64,000 bases of DNA from Paractinoplanes lichenicola (GTDB lineage: Bacteria > Actinomycetota > Actinomycetes > Mycobacteriales > Micromonosporaceae). Shown piece by piece: positions 16,625 through 25,685 of this stretch. Position numbers and translations under genes: made by a program. The stretch spans positions 1 through 64,000 of the forward strand of contig NZ_JAENHO010000008.1 in the NCBI RefSeq assembly GCF_016785085.1, given 5' to 3'. The notes beneath the pieces are model-generated. The model had not been told where the DNA came from and did no database searches. It worked only from the letters and a program-made list of their open reading frames with translations. Positions within the stretch are counted from its first letter, which is position 1. Every line of letters starts with the position of its first letter.

Positions 16625-18052
16625 TTAGCGGGCGGAGCTGACGAGGGAGCTCAGCAGGAGGACGCCGCCGACGGTGAGGGCGATGACGGCGCTGACCATT
16701 GCCGCCGTACGGCCTGGGTGGTTGGGGTCCACCTTGGCGAGCTGGAGCAGCGTGAGGATCCCGATGACGGCGCCGCCCGGGAAGCAGAACAGCGTCAGCA
16801 GGGCCAGCGGCAAGTACCACCGGACGCCGCCCTCCAACGCCCACCGGGCGATCGCGCCGGGCGGGCGATAGCCGTAGGGCGGTGCGGGCGTGTGGAATTG
16901 GATTGGTGGCTGCTGGTACGGCGGTGGTGCCGGCGGCTGCGGCGGGAACATCTGACGCGGCGGCTGCTGTCGCTGTGGTTGCGGTGGCGGCTGCCGCGGG
17001 AACATCGGCGGCTGCTGCGGCTGAGGCGGTCGTTGGGGTGAGAATGGCGGGTGCTGCGTGGGTGGTGCCACCTTGGGCAGCTGCTCGTAGGCTCGCGGTT
17101 TCGGCGTGGCCGGATCGGGCTTGGGAGCGTGCAGGACGCGGTCGAGCTTGGCCAGCGCGGCGTCGTCGTATTTGCCCCCCACGACGTACACCTGCATGAG
17201 GGACTGCACCCACTCGGCGGGCTGCGGACGCTTGCCGGGCTCGAGCGGATCGGTCAGCCCGCGCCGCATCAGCGTGGCGATCCGCGGGTCGAGGTCGGCC
17301 GGGATCTGCTCGGGCGCCGCCCACTTCCCGCCGACCTTGCCCAGCTTGCCCCCGACCGGCAGCAGCAGCCCGCGATAGAAGGCCAGGGCCAGGCAATACC
17401 AGTCGCTGTAGTGGTCGTGGGCCGGCACCTCGTGGTCGATCACCCGCGGGTCGGTCCAGTAGACCGCCTGCACCCCGGTCTGCGGCGGCGGGTCCTGCGG
17501 CACCATGCCGTCGCAGTCGATCAGGTACGCGGCCGGCTCCGGGCTCAGCGTCCACGCCACGTTCTTGGCGTTCACGTCGCCGTGCACCAGCCCCTTGCTG
17601 TGCACGAAGTTGAGGATCTCGGCCAGGCGCAGCAGGACCACCATGCGATACAGGGCCGCGGGCGGCGACGACCGGCGCATCACCAGGAAGTCGAGCGTGT
17701 TGACGCTCTTGTACTTCGGGTGGAAGTAGCGGTCCGGGATCGCGGGCAGGACGCAGCCGATGATCTGGCCGTCCGGGCGGCGCACGATGTCGACCGGCCA
17801 GTTGATCGACGACTCGGGCTGCGAGCCGATCGGCTGCCCCTGCCGGATCAGCACGTCGCGGCCGACCCCGACCAGCCGGGTCAGGTGCTCGTCGGGCGGG
17901 GCCTTCTCGGGCGAGTGATATTCCTTGTAGACCCACTTCGGGTCGGTGGTGCGATAGATGCCGCCCACGCCGCCCTTGCTGATGGCGTCGCCGACGACCT
18001 CGTAGTCGCCGTACATGCCCCGCACGTGCCGCCGGGCCGAGACCGTGGTCAT
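16625..18052 (-). CDS. Ser/Thr protein kinase with C-terminal membrane segments (TerY-P triad 1)
   Basis: 475-residue divergent kinase. Nucleotide-loop region SKGGVGGIYR, Lys in WVYKEY, catalytic loop LVHGDVNAKN and metal loop LIDCDGM (DCDG in place of DFG) indicate an active kinase in residues 1-270. A Pro/Gln-rich linker of about 80 residues joins two C-terminal transmembrane helices. ATG 18052 overlaps the upstream stop as ATGA. Predicted to phosphorylate components of the operon, opposed by the neighbouring PP2C. Confidence 0.85.
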   Translation of the reverse strand: MTTVSARRHVRGMYGDYEVVGDAISKGGVGGIYRTTDPKWVYKEYHSPEKAPPDEHLTRLVGVGRDVLIRQGQPIGSQPESSINWPVDIVRRPDGQIIGCVLPAIPDRYFHPKYKSVNTLDFLVMRRSSPPAALYRMVVLLRLAEILNFVHSKGLVHGDVNAKNVAWTLSPEPAAYLIDCDGMVPQDPPPQTGVQAVYWTDPRVIDHEVPAHDHYSDWYCLALAFYRGLLLPVGGKLGKVGGKWAAPEQIPADLDPRIATLMRRGLTDPLEPGKRPQPAEWVQSLMQVYVVGGKYDDAALAKLDRVLHAPKPDPATPKPRAYEQLPKVAPPTQHPPFSPQRPPQPQQPPMFPRQPPPQPQRQQPPRQMFPPQPPAPPPYQQPPIQFHTPAPPYGYRPPGAIARWALEGGVRWYLPLALLTLFCFPGGAVIGILTLLQLAKVDPNHPGRTAAMVSAVIALTVGGVLLLSSLVSSAR

Positions 18053-18399
18053 GAGGCGCCCATCCCCGAGATGCTGTCGATGTGGCCCCGCACCGGGCCC
18101 GAGTTGCCGCAGCGGGGGCAGTTGAAGACCTCCCACGAGGTGTCGTGACAACTCAGCTCGTGGCACCGCCCGCAGCGGACGAACCCGTCGGAGCCGCAGT
18201 AGGCGCAGCCGGGGTAATCCGGGGTGGTGCCGAACGACCCGGTGGTGGGGCCGCCGTCACCGGGCGGGATGACACTGCCCGCGCGCTGCTTGGACGCGCC
18301 CACCGCAATGAAGTCCGCCCCGTTGCGCTGGAACTTCAGGACCATGGGCTCGCGGTGGGTGCTGCAGACCATGCTGACGAACATCGCTTCCTGGTCCAT
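18049..18399 (-). CDS. TerY-C-type zinc-ribbon protein
   Basis: 116-residue protein, first gene of the ten-gene minus-strand operon. The C-terminal half has the Cys pattern of TerY-C metal-binding domains (CAYCGSDGFVRCGRCHELSC, then CPRCGN). The N-terminal half includes MVCSTHREPMVLKF and may be a small beta domain. ATG 18399 lies 36 nt after its copy of the shared promoter element. In other organisms this domain is fused to TerY; here it is a separate chain ATGA-coupled to the kinase. Confidence 0.75.
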   Translation of the reverse strand: MDQEAMFVSMVCSTHREPMVLKFQRNGADFIAVGASKQRAGSVIPPGDGGPTTGSFGTTPDYPGCAYCGSDGFVRCGRCHELSCHDTSWEVFNCPRCGNSGPVRGHIDSISGMGAS

Positions 18400-18435
18400 C
18401 GCCGGCTCGTTCCTCTCGTGCGTCGTTGCCCGTCC

Positions 18436-18475
18436 CTGACGGACAGCTCCGGCGGACGGCGCCCCCGTCCGTCAG
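18436..18475. promoter_or_regulatory. Divergent pair of shared GTCCGTCAG elements (promoters 2 and 3)
   Basis: CTGACGGAC at 18436-18444 faces the minus operon starting at 18399; GTCCGTCAG at 18467-18475 faces the CHAT gene starting at 18499. The two copies are 22 nt apart and form a 9-bp inverted repeat. Spacing differs from the other two divergent pairs, so each copy probably serves its own promoter. Confidence 0.75.
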
Positions 18476-18498
18476 TAGTCAGCGACGGGAGGGGACAC

Positions 18499-21153
18499 GT
18501 GGAGATCACCGAGCGCTGCGCCGCCATCAGCCGGGCCGTACGCGGTGACGGCGATCTGGACTCCGCGGTCGCCGACCTGCTCGCCCTTCCGGCCCATCTG
18601 CCCGTACGGGGTCCGCTCGCGGCCGGGCTGATCGATCGGATCCTGAGTTCCGGCCCCGCGCCCGACCTCGACCGCCTGCGGCACCTCGACGCGCTGCTGG
18701 CCGTGGCCGACCGCGACCCGCCGGCCGGCCCGGACTGGGAGCGCCGGCGCTCGGCCGCCCGCGCCCTGGCCCTGATGGTCGCGGCGGCCGAGGGCCGGCT
18801 CGGCGACCCCGGGGCGGCCCTGGCCGAGCTGGACACCCTGGCCGAGGGCCCGGCCGGCGCCACGATGACCGACCTGACCCGGATGGTGCTGCGCTACCAG
18901 CAGCGCGTGCAGCACGGCGACGAGTCGGCGGTGGCCCGGCTGACCGACGATTTCACCCGGCTGAGGGACAAGTTCGCCGATGTGCCGGCTCTGCGGCCCA
19001 CCCTGGGGATGCTCGACCTGGCCCACGAGGTGATGGCCACGCACGACCGCGGCGACGACCCCGCGGAGGCGCTGGCCCGGCTTCGCGAGGCGACCGGGCA
19101 GCTCCCGGCCGATCATCCGATGCGGGTGTCGGCCGAGAACTCGGCGCGGATGATCGGGCCGCTGAACCGGCTGAAGTCCGGCCCGGCCGGCGAGACCGAC
19201 CTGGCCGCCCTGCGGGAGCTGGCCGCGCAGCCCGGCCTGGCCGTCCACGACCGGGCGCTCTATCTCGCCGCCACCGGCATGTCCACGTTCCAGCACGAGA
19301 CCGATCCGGCCCGGGTCGACGCCGGGATCGAGCAGGTGCGCGAGGCCCTGCTGATGACCCCGCCGAGCGACCCGCAACGGCCCTTCTACCTCGGTCTGCT
19401 CGCCCTCGGGCTGATGCGCCGCGAGGAGCTGGGCGGCCCGTTCGACAGCGTGCGCGAGGCCGCCCAGGTGCTGGAGGAGGCCCGCGCGCTGGCCGGCGGG
19501 CCGCGGCACCCGCAGTGGTCGATGCTCAGCGAGATGCTGACCTCGCTGCGGCGGCGCCTGCCGGAGGCCGACCGGCCCGGCCTGTCCGCCCTGGAGGGTC
19601 TGCGCGGCTACGCCTGGCGGGCCCTGGTGCAGCCGAACCAGGCGGCGGCGAAGGCGGCCGTGCGCGACGCCGCCCGCGACGCCATCGACATCGCCCGGCA
19701 ATGCCTGAGCGAGGGCGGCCCGGCCGACGCCTTGCGGGCCCTGGACGCGGGCCGGGGGCTGACGCTGTTCGCGGCCACCCAGACCCGCGGGGTCGCCGAG
19801 CGTCTGGAGCGGGCCGGACGGGCCCGGCTGGCCGCCCGCTGGCGGGCCGCGAGCGCCGCCGGCGACCCGGACCAGCTGCCCGCCGACCTGCGGACCGAGG
19901 TGTGGTCGGCGTTGACCGCGGCCGGCGGCGACACCGGGCTGCTGGACACGCCCGGCCTGGCCGAGATCCGGGGCGCGCTGGCCGCCCTCGACGCCGACGC
20001 CCTCGTCTATCTGGTGCCCGCCGACGGGGTGCAGCCCGGCCTCGCGGTGATCGCCCCGGTCGGCGGTCCGCCGGCCTTCGTCGCGCTGCCCCACCTGCGG
20101 GTCGAGCAGGACGTGGACGTCGAGCGTTACCTCACCGCCCTGGCCCGGCGCGACGACGTCCGGCGGGACCTGCAGGCGGCCGGCGACGAGTTCGGCCGGG
20201 CGCTCGAGACGATGTGCGACTGGGCCTGGCGGGCCGCGATCGGGCCGCTGATCGAGCGGGCCCTGCCCCAGCTGACCCGCCCGCACCCGGGGCGCGTGCC
20301 GCGGGTCGTGCTGGTGCCGATGGGGGAGCTGGCCCGGATCCCGTGGCAGGCCGCGCGGGGCGGCGACGGCCGGTTCGCGGTGCAGCGGATCGCGATCTCG
20401 CAGGCGGCCTCGGCCCGGATGCTGTGCCACTCGGCCGCGCTGGCGCCGGTGCCGGCCGGCCCGCTCGGCCTCGTCGTGGGCGACCCCGACACCACCGGCG
20501 GGGCGCCCGACCTGCCCGCCGCGCGCCTGGAGGCGTACGCGGTGCATCGCAGTTTCTATCGTGCAGCGCGCTACGTCGGGCGGCGGCCGGACGGGCGGAC
20601 GAGCTCCTCCGGCGCCGGCACCGCCGAGCAGGTGCGGGCCTGGCTGACCGCCACCACGCCGGACGCCGGGTCGACGCTGCACCTGGCCTGTCACGGCGTC
20701 ATCGAGTCGAGCGGCCCGGTGACCACGTCGCACCTGCTGCTTGCGGGTGGCGACCGGCTGGCCGCCGACGAGCTGGTCGAGCTGATGGGCCGGGCCCCCG
20801 AGCGCGAGGTCGGGCTGGTCGTGCTGGCCGCCTGCCGCACGGGCCTGTCGATCCACGGCTACGACGAGGCGTACAGCCTGGGCACCGCCCTGCTGGCCGG
20901 GGGCGCCCGCTCGGTGCTGACCACCCAGTGGGGGATCCCGGACCGGGCGACCTCGGTGCTGATGTTCCTGTTCCACCACTACCTGGTCACGCACCAGCAG
21001 CCGCCGTGGCAGGCGCTGCGCGACGCCCAACTGTGGATGCTCGACCCCGCGCACGACCTCGACGTGCTGCCCGGCCCGCTGCGCACCCAGCTGGCCGGCG
21101 CGGACTCGGCGGACGTGGCGGCCTGGGCCGGTTTCATGCACTGGGGACAGTAG
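18499..21153 (+). CDS. CHAT-domain caspase-like protease with TPR-like N-terminus (CHAT 1)
   Basis: 884-residue protein. Residues 1-480 are helical repeats of TPR type; residues 560-884 form a CHAT (separase/caspase-like) protease domain. The catalytic dyad is intact: His732 in LHLACHG and Cys779 in VLAACRTG, followed by LLAGGARSVLTTQW and HHYLVTHQ. GTG 18499 has GGGAGGGG 4 nt upstream. CHAT proteases typically act as effectors that cleave partner proteins once activated. It is divergent from the ubiquitin-like/TerY operon and followed 9 nt later by a degenerate paralogue. Confidence 0.85.
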   Translation: MEITERCAAISRAVRGDGDLDSAVADLLALPAHLPVRGPLAAGLIDRILSSGPAPDLDRLRHLDALLAVADRDPPAGPDWERRRSAARALALMVAAAEGRLGDPGAALAELDTLAEGPAGATMTDLTRMVLRYQQRVQHGDESAVARLTDDFTRLRDKFADVPALRPTLGMLDLAHEVMATHDRGDDPAEALARLREATGQLPADHPMRVSAENSARMIGPLNRLKSGPAGETDLAALRELAAQPGLAVHDRALYLAATGMSTFQHETDPARVDAGIEQVREALLMTPPSDPQRPFYLGLLALGLMRREELGGPFDSVREAAQVLEEARALAGGPRHPQWSMLSEMLTSLRRRLPEADRPGLSALEGLRGYAWRALVQPNQAAAKAAVRDAARDAIDIARQCLSEGGPADALRALDAGRGLTLFAATQTRGVAERLERAGRARLAARWRAASAAGDPDQLPADLRTEVWSALTAAGGDTGLLDTPGLAEIRGALAALDADALVYLVPADGVQPGLAVIAPVGGPPAFVALPHLRVEQDVDVERYLTALARRDDVRRDLQAAGDEFGRALETMCDWAWRAAIGPLIERALPQLTRPHPGRVPRVVLVPMGELARIPWQAARGGDGRFAVQRIAISQAASARMLCHSAALAPVPAGPLGLVVGDPDTTGGAPDLPAARLEAYAVHRSFYRAARYVGRRPDGRTSSSGAGTAEQVRAWLTATTPDAGSTLHLACHGVIESSGPVTTSHLLLAGGDRLAADELVELMGRAPEREVGLVVLAACRTGLSIHGYDEAYSLGTALLAGGARSVLTTQWGIPDRATSVLMFLFHHYLVTHQQPPWQALRDAQLWMLDPAHDLDVLPGPLRTQLAGADSADVAAWAGFMHWGQ

Positions 21154-21162
21154 GAGCCTTCG

Positions 21163-23106
21163 ATGTACGACCAGCAGATCGCCGGCGCCCGGGCCGCCCT
21201 CGGCCGCGCGACCGGCCCGGCCCGGGGCCGCCCGCTGCTCGAGCTGGGTCAGCTGCTCGCGATGCGGTACTGGCAGAAGGGCCCGGGTACGACCGCCGCG
21301 CTGCCCGACGTCGACGAGGCGATCACGGTGCTGACCGAGGGCGTGGGCTACCTCGATCCGGGCGACGCCATGCGGTTGCAGGCGATCGCCCAGCTCGGCA
21401 CGCTGATCGGCGGCCGGGTCGTCGCGTACGGGGATGAGCCGGGCCCTCGCGAGAAGGCCATCGACCTGCTGCTAGAGGCGCTGGAACCGGACCGGCTGGT
21501 GCCCGTGCAGCGCGACACCTGCCGGCTGATCCTCGGGCAGCTCTACATGACCCGGGCGACCCAGGCCCTGCAGGCGCCGAACGCCGTGCACACCGCGGCC
21601 CGTACGGGGAATGCGTTGCCGGGCGGCGAGAACCTCGACCTGGCCGCCGACTGCTTCCGCCGGGTCGCCGCAGGCCCGGCCGCCAACGCCGAGATCGGGC
21701 ACATGGCGCAGACGCTGGCCTCGGCGACGGAGTCGATGCGCGGCATGGTGAGCCGGATGACCGGGCCCGCCGGCGTCGACTTCGGGCCGATGATGACGTC
21801 GATGCAGGGCCTCCAGCAGCTCCAGGAGCGGATCCGCCGCGACGCCACCCCCGACGGCGCCACCCCGCCGATGCCCGCGTATCACGACGCGGACCGGATC
21901 GCCCGGGGCGACGCCCTCGACTACCCCGTCGCCGTCGTGCCGGGCCCCGAGCCGGTCGTCGTCACCCCGGTCGTTCCGCACCCACGCGTGGAGGCGGCGC
22001 CGAGCCTCGACTCGCTGCGCGGGCTCGTGCGGGACCGGATCGTGCGGGGCGCGGACCTTTACGTCGCCCTGGCCGGCCGGCTGCTGCCCGACGCGCCGCC
22101 GCTCGACGGGGAGGTGGTCGACGAACTGGTCGCGCTGACCACCAGGATCGTGCACGGCGGCGGGGACCGGCCGGGCGACCACCTGCTGGCCGCCTTCGCC
22201 CTGCACCAGCGGGGCCTGCGCGACGACGCCGACGGCGACGACTGGGCGGGCGACGACTTCCGGGCGGCCGGCGAGCACCTGCTCACGATCGCCGACGGCC
22301 TGGTCGCGCAGCCGGCCTCGCTCGTGTCGGCCGCGGTCACCCTGGCCGGGCTGCTCGACGAGCGCCACCCGGCCGGGCACCTGCTGACCGTCCTGGCCGA
22401 GCGGTTCTCCTCCGTACGGCTGGCCGCCCGCGAGACCGGTGCGCAGGCGTTCGCGCTGCCCCGCCCCGGCGGTGTCACGCTGCTCGACGTGGCGACGGGC
22501 CGGTTCGTGCCGGTCGCGCACGGCACGCCGCTGCCGAACCGGATCGTGGTCGCCGGACACCGGGCGCTCCCGGTCGGCGACGGCATCGTCTCGTACGTGT
22601 CGTCGGGCGCCCAACTCGTGACGCTCGCCGGGCGGGTGCGGGCCGGCCTCGGCGACGCCCCGGTCTTCACCGGCGACGACCCGGGCGGGCTGCGCGACCG
22701 CTTCTATCCGGCCGCGGCGTCGAGCGGCTGGGACGCCACCCTGCTCTATCTGGGCGGCGAGCTGCCCGACGCCACCCGGGTCGTCCGCGGCGGCGGGCGC
22801 CGGGGCGGGCTGGCCGTCGCCGGGCAGTTCGGCGCCGGGTTCGTGGCGCTGGCCGACGCGCTGCTCGACGCGGGCTTCGCCGGGGTGATCGGCTGGACCC
22901 GGCGGGTGCCCCCGGAGGTCGCCGCCCCGGTCCTGTTCGTGCTGCACCACCGCCTCCTCGTCGACGGCCTCGACCCGGCCACCGCGGTCCGCCAGGTGCG
23001 CCGCTGGCTGCGCGACCCGGGCCGCTCGCCGGTGCCGGGAATGCCCGGCACCCTGCCCGGCCGCGACGCCGCCCAGTGGGACTGCCTGGTGCTGCGCGGA
23101 ATCTGA
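21163..23106 (+). CDS. Catalytically dead CHAT-like paralogue
   Basis: 647-residue protein in operon with CHAT 1; AGGAG precedes ATG 21163. The N-terminal two-thirds are helical, with TPR-like parts. The last 130 residues align with the CHAT C-terminus (LLYLGGELPDA, LLDAGFAGVIGW, VLFVLHHRLLVDG, VRRWLRDP), but the His position of LHLACHG reads LLYLGGEL and the Cys of LAACRTG is replaced in LAVAGQFGAG. It therefore probably lacks protease activity and may act as a regulatory or scaffolding partner, or a decoy, for CHAT 1. The open frame is intact and not obviously decaying. Confidence 0.7.
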   Translation: MYDQQIAGARAALGRATGPARGRPLLELGQLLAMRYWQKGPGTTAALPDVDEAITVLTEGVGYLDPGDAMRLQAIAQLGTLIGGRVVAYGDEPGPREKAIDLLLEALEPDRLVPVQRDTCRLILGQLYMTRATQALQAPNAVHTAARTGNALPGGENLDLAADCFRRVAAGPAANAEIGHMAQTLASATESMRGMVSRMTGPAGVDFGPMMTSMQGLQQLQERIRRDATPDGATPPMPAYHDADRIARGDALDYPVAVVPGPEPVVVTPVVPHPRVEAAPSLDSLRGLVRDRIVRGADLYVALAGRLLPDAPPLDGEVVDELVALTTRIVHGGGDRPGDHLLAAFALHQRGLRDDADGDDWAGDDFRAAGEHLLTIADGLVAQPASLVSAAVTLAGLLDERHPAGHLLTVLAERFSSVRLAARETGAQAFALPRPGGVTLLDVATGRFVPVAHGTPLPNRIVVAGHRALPVGDGIVSYVSSGAQLVTLAGRVRAGLGDAPVFTGDDPGGLRDRFYPAAASSGWDATLLYLGGELPDATRVVRGGGRRGGLAVAGQFGAGFVALADALLDAGFAGVIGWTRRVPPEVAAPVLFVLHHRLLVDGLDPATAVRQVRRWLRDPGRSPVPGMPGTLPGRDAAQWDCLVLRGI

Positions 23107-23134
23107 CGAAGGTGTTGACCTCGTTCCCTGCACA

Positions 23135-23156
23135 CGGTCTGCAATGGAGCAGACCG
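23135..23156. promoter_or_regulatory. 8-bp inverted repeat upstream of the SnoaL-like gene
   Basis: Perfect arms CGGTCTGC (23135-23142) and GCAGACCG (23149-23156) separated by 6 nt, centred 36 nt before ATG 23182. The size suits a dimeric repressor site. It could also be a weak terminator for the CHAT operon, but no T-run follows. A TTGACC box at 23115-23120 could serve as -35. Confidence 0.35.
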
Positions 23157-23181
23157 GCCGGGGCTAGCGAGGGAGCATCAG

Positions 23182-23535
23182 ATGGCCACGAACGAGGAAC
23201 TCATGCGGGCGAACCTGCTCGAGGTCTTCAACGAACGTGACGCCGGGCGCCGCCGCGCGGCGATCGCCCGGATCTACGCCCCCGACGTGCAGTTCAACGA
23301 GCCCGACGAGCCGGTCGTCGGGCACGCGGCCCTCGACGCCAAGGCCCAGGGCATCCTCGACGGCGCGCCCGGCTTCGTCTTCACGCCTGACGGCCCGGCC
23401 CAGGCCAACCAGGACCTGGGCTATCTGGCCTGGAACCTGGGCCCGGAGGGACAGGCGCCCGTCGTGCGCGGGCGGGACATCGCCCTGATCGCCGACGGCC
23501 GGATCGTCAAGGTCTACACCCTGCTGCAACCCTGA
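23182..23535 (+). CDS. SnoaL-like (NTF2-fold) protein
   Basis: 117-residue single-domain protein of the SnoaL/NTF2-like superfamily: helical start, segment YAPDVQFNEPDEPVVGH, and closing strands RGRDIALIADGRIVKVYTLL. Members include cyclases, isomerases and stress-related small proteins; the substrate cannot be told. ATG with GAGGGAG upstream. It follows the CHAT operon but with its own inverted repeat, and begins the unrelated insert between the halves of the large locus. Confidence 0.75.
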   Translation: MATNEELMRANLLEVFNERDAGRRRAAIARIYAPDVQFNEPDEPVVGHAALDAKAQGILDGAPGFVFTPDGPAQANQDLGYLAWNLGPEGQAPVVRGRDIALIADGRIVKVYTLLQP

Positions 23536-23578
23536 CCCCCGCCGAGCACGGCGGCCGTTCGACACCGGCGGCGCCGGA

Positions 23579-23930
23579 TCAGCGGGCGCAGGCCGGCGTG
23601 ATGTCGCCGGGCGGCGCGCTGCTGGCGACGAGCAGGCCGAACGTGGTCGAGCCGGCGGGCGCCAGCGTCCCGTTGTAGGTGGCGTTGCCGATCGTGACGC
23701 CGTCGCCGCCCTCCCGGGTCACCCCGTTCCACAGCGACACGATCCGTTCGTCGCCGGTCCAGCGCCAGGAGACGTGCCGGGGGTGAGCCCGTTGACGGTG
23801 ACCTTCCCGTTGCGCTCGGGGCCGGACACCGCCTCGGCCACCGGATCGGCCCACTGCCGGGCGTCCTCGGCGCCGGCGAAGAGCGTCACGGTGACCGGCG
23901 GGTCGTAGCCGCAGGGCGGGGCGAACAGGA
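23579..23930 (-). pseudogene. Decayed secreted-enzyme remnant with CBM2 C-terminus
   Basis: Minus-strand remnant. The last 60 codons (23579 to about 23770) encode the end of a cellulose-binding CBM2 domain (IVSLWNGVTREGG, NATYNGTLAPAGSTTFG, final PAC). Upstream, a different frame reads CGYDPPVTVTLFAGAEDA and VTVNGLTPGT, and the two meet at a frameshift near 23775-23785. No start codon, signal peptide or catalytic domain remains. A sequencing error could cause the frame break, but the missing N-terminal part of the CBM2 argues for decay. Confidence 0.6.
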
Positions 23931-24007
23931 TCCCTGCCCCCTCCGAACGAACTCCAGCACCTCTCTTATATCGAAGATTGCAGATCTATTGAAGGCCGCG
24001 GGCCCGA

Positions 24008-25582
24008 TTACAAGGTGCAGGTCGCGCCGGCGGCGGGCGGTTCGAGGTCGATCAGGTAGTCGGCGGCGGCCTGGTTGACGCAGGAGTTCGTCCCGGCCGT
24101 GACGATCGTGTGCCCCTCGCCGCGGACCGTGAGCAGCGCGCTGCCCAGGGATTCGGCGAGGCGGACGGCGCCGGCGTGCGGCGTGGTCGGGTCCCCGGTG
24201 ATCGAGACGACGAGCGTACGGGGAAGGTCTTTGACGTTCTGGGCGTAGGGGAAGCCGAGAGTGGGCGGGGCCGGCCAGTGCTCACACCCGTCGCGGGCCC
24301 CGGTCAGGTCGACGCCCGGATCCATGAACGGCGCCGACTTGACGACTGCGGCGCGCAGTTCGTTGCCCTGCTGCTCGCTCAGCCGCTCCTCGTCCATGCA
24401 GTTGATGGCGTACAGGGCCTCGGAGAAGTTGGTCCAGGCGCCCTTCGCGTCGCGGCCGGAGAAGTCGAAACCGAGCTGGGCCAGCTCGTCGCCGCGGCCC
24501 TGCCGCACCTGGCCGAGGCCCTTGATGATGCGGGGCCAGGCCGCCTGGGTGTACAGCCCGGAGATCACGCCGCCCACCGCCGCGTCGAAGCCGAGCTCGC
24601 CGCCGAGGGCCGGGATCGGCTTGTCGTGGAGCGGGCGAACGATCTTTTGGAACTCGGCGGTGGCCGCCTTCGGGTCCCGGCCGATCGGGCAGCCGGCCTG
24701 CCGCGCGCAGAAGGCGGCCATGCGGTCGAACGCCGCCTGGAACCCGCTGAACGCGAAGACCCGCCGCTCCATGGTGCCCTGCCGGGAATCGATGGCCCCG
24801 TCGAGCAGCATCGCGCGCACGTTACGCGGGAACTGCTCGGCGTAGACCGCGCCGAGCCGGGTGCCGTAGCTCTGCCCGAGGAAGGTGAGCTTCTCGTCGC
24901 CGAGCACCACTCGCAGGACGTCCATGTCGCGGGCCACGTCCCGGGTGCCGAGATGCGCGAGAACGTCGGGGCCGCCCGAGCCCTTCGCGCAGCGCTCGAC
25001 CAGCGCCCGGGTGTCCTGCTCGGTCCACTCGACGGTGGTGCCTTGCGTGGTCAGCGGCACGCTGCCCCGATCGGCCTCGGCGTCGGTGAAGCAGTCGACC
25101 GCGGGCCTGGTGGCGCCGACACCCCGCGGATCGAACCCGACCAGGTCGAACCGCTCGACGAGCGGGCTCTTCGCCTTGACCAGCCCGAGGGCGGTGGTGG
25201 CGGCCCCGAACACTCCCGATCCGCCCGGCCCGCCCGGGTTGGTGACCAGCGAGCCGAGCTTCTCACCGCCGGCGGCGCGACGAGCGACGGCCACCTCGAT
25301 GGTGCGCCCGCCGGGGTCGTCGTAGCTCAGCGGCACCTGCATCCGCGTGCACTCCAGCCCGTCGACCAGCGCCATGATGGTGCTCTCGGTCTCGGTCGTG
25401 GCGTAGTCGTCGCATTTGGTCCACTGCAGCGTCTGCTGGTGGAATCGGTCGAGCCCGGCCGGCCCGCCGGAGGTGGCCGGGGCCGGGGGCTCCGACGTGC
25501 AGGCGGCGAGCGGCACGAGAAGCGCCGCGGCGGCGAGCCCGGCCACTGTTCGAGTCAGCTTTCCTGTGATCAGCACAGACAT
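24008..25582 (-). CDS. Secreted tripeptidyl aminopeptidase-like alpha/beta-hydrolase lipoprotein
   Basis: 524-residue exported peptidase of the actinobacterial TAP (S33-like) family. Signal sequence and lipobox (PLAAC) are at the start. The oxyanion region is NPGGPGGSG, the nucleophile Ser238 lies in GQSYG, and the catalytic His491 is in GEGHT within the TAP-like C-terminal domain. Expected to remove short N-terminal peptides outside the cell. Single-gene unit on the minus strand, flanked by two decayed genes; no link to the conflict modules is evident. Confidence 0.85.
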   Translation of the reverse strand: MSVLITGKLTRTVAGLAAAALLVPLAACTSEPPAPATSGGPAGLDRFHQQTLQWTKCDDYATTETESTIMALVDGLECTRMQVPLSYDDPGGRTIEVAVARRAAGGEKLGSLVTNPGGPGGSGVFGAATTALGLVKAKSPLVERFDLVGFDPRGVGATRPAVDCFTDAEADRGSVPLTTQGTTVEWTEQDTRALVERCAKGSGGPDVLAHLGTRDVARDMDVLRVVLGDEKLTFLGQSYGTRLGAVYAEQFPRNVRAMLLDGAIDSRQGTMERRVFAFSGFQAAFDRMAAFCARQAGCPIGRDPKAATAEFQKIVRPLHDKPIPALGGELGFDAAVGGVISGLYTQAAWPRIIKGLGQVRQGRGDELAQLGFDFSGRDAKGAWTNFSEALYAINCMDEERLSEQQGNELRAAVVKSAPFMDPGVDLTGARDGCEHWPAPPTLGFPYAQNVKDLPRTLVVSITGDPTTPHAGAVRLAESLGSALLTVRGEGHTIVTAGTNSCVNQAAADYLIDLEPPAAGATCTL

Positions 25583-25685
25583 GCTTCCAGAACACCAGCC
25601 GGGCGGCCGCCTCGTTCAGGGCCGTCACGTCACCGCAAGAGATGACGTGGCGTCACTGGCAGCGGTGCCGAGCCGCCGTGCGGCG

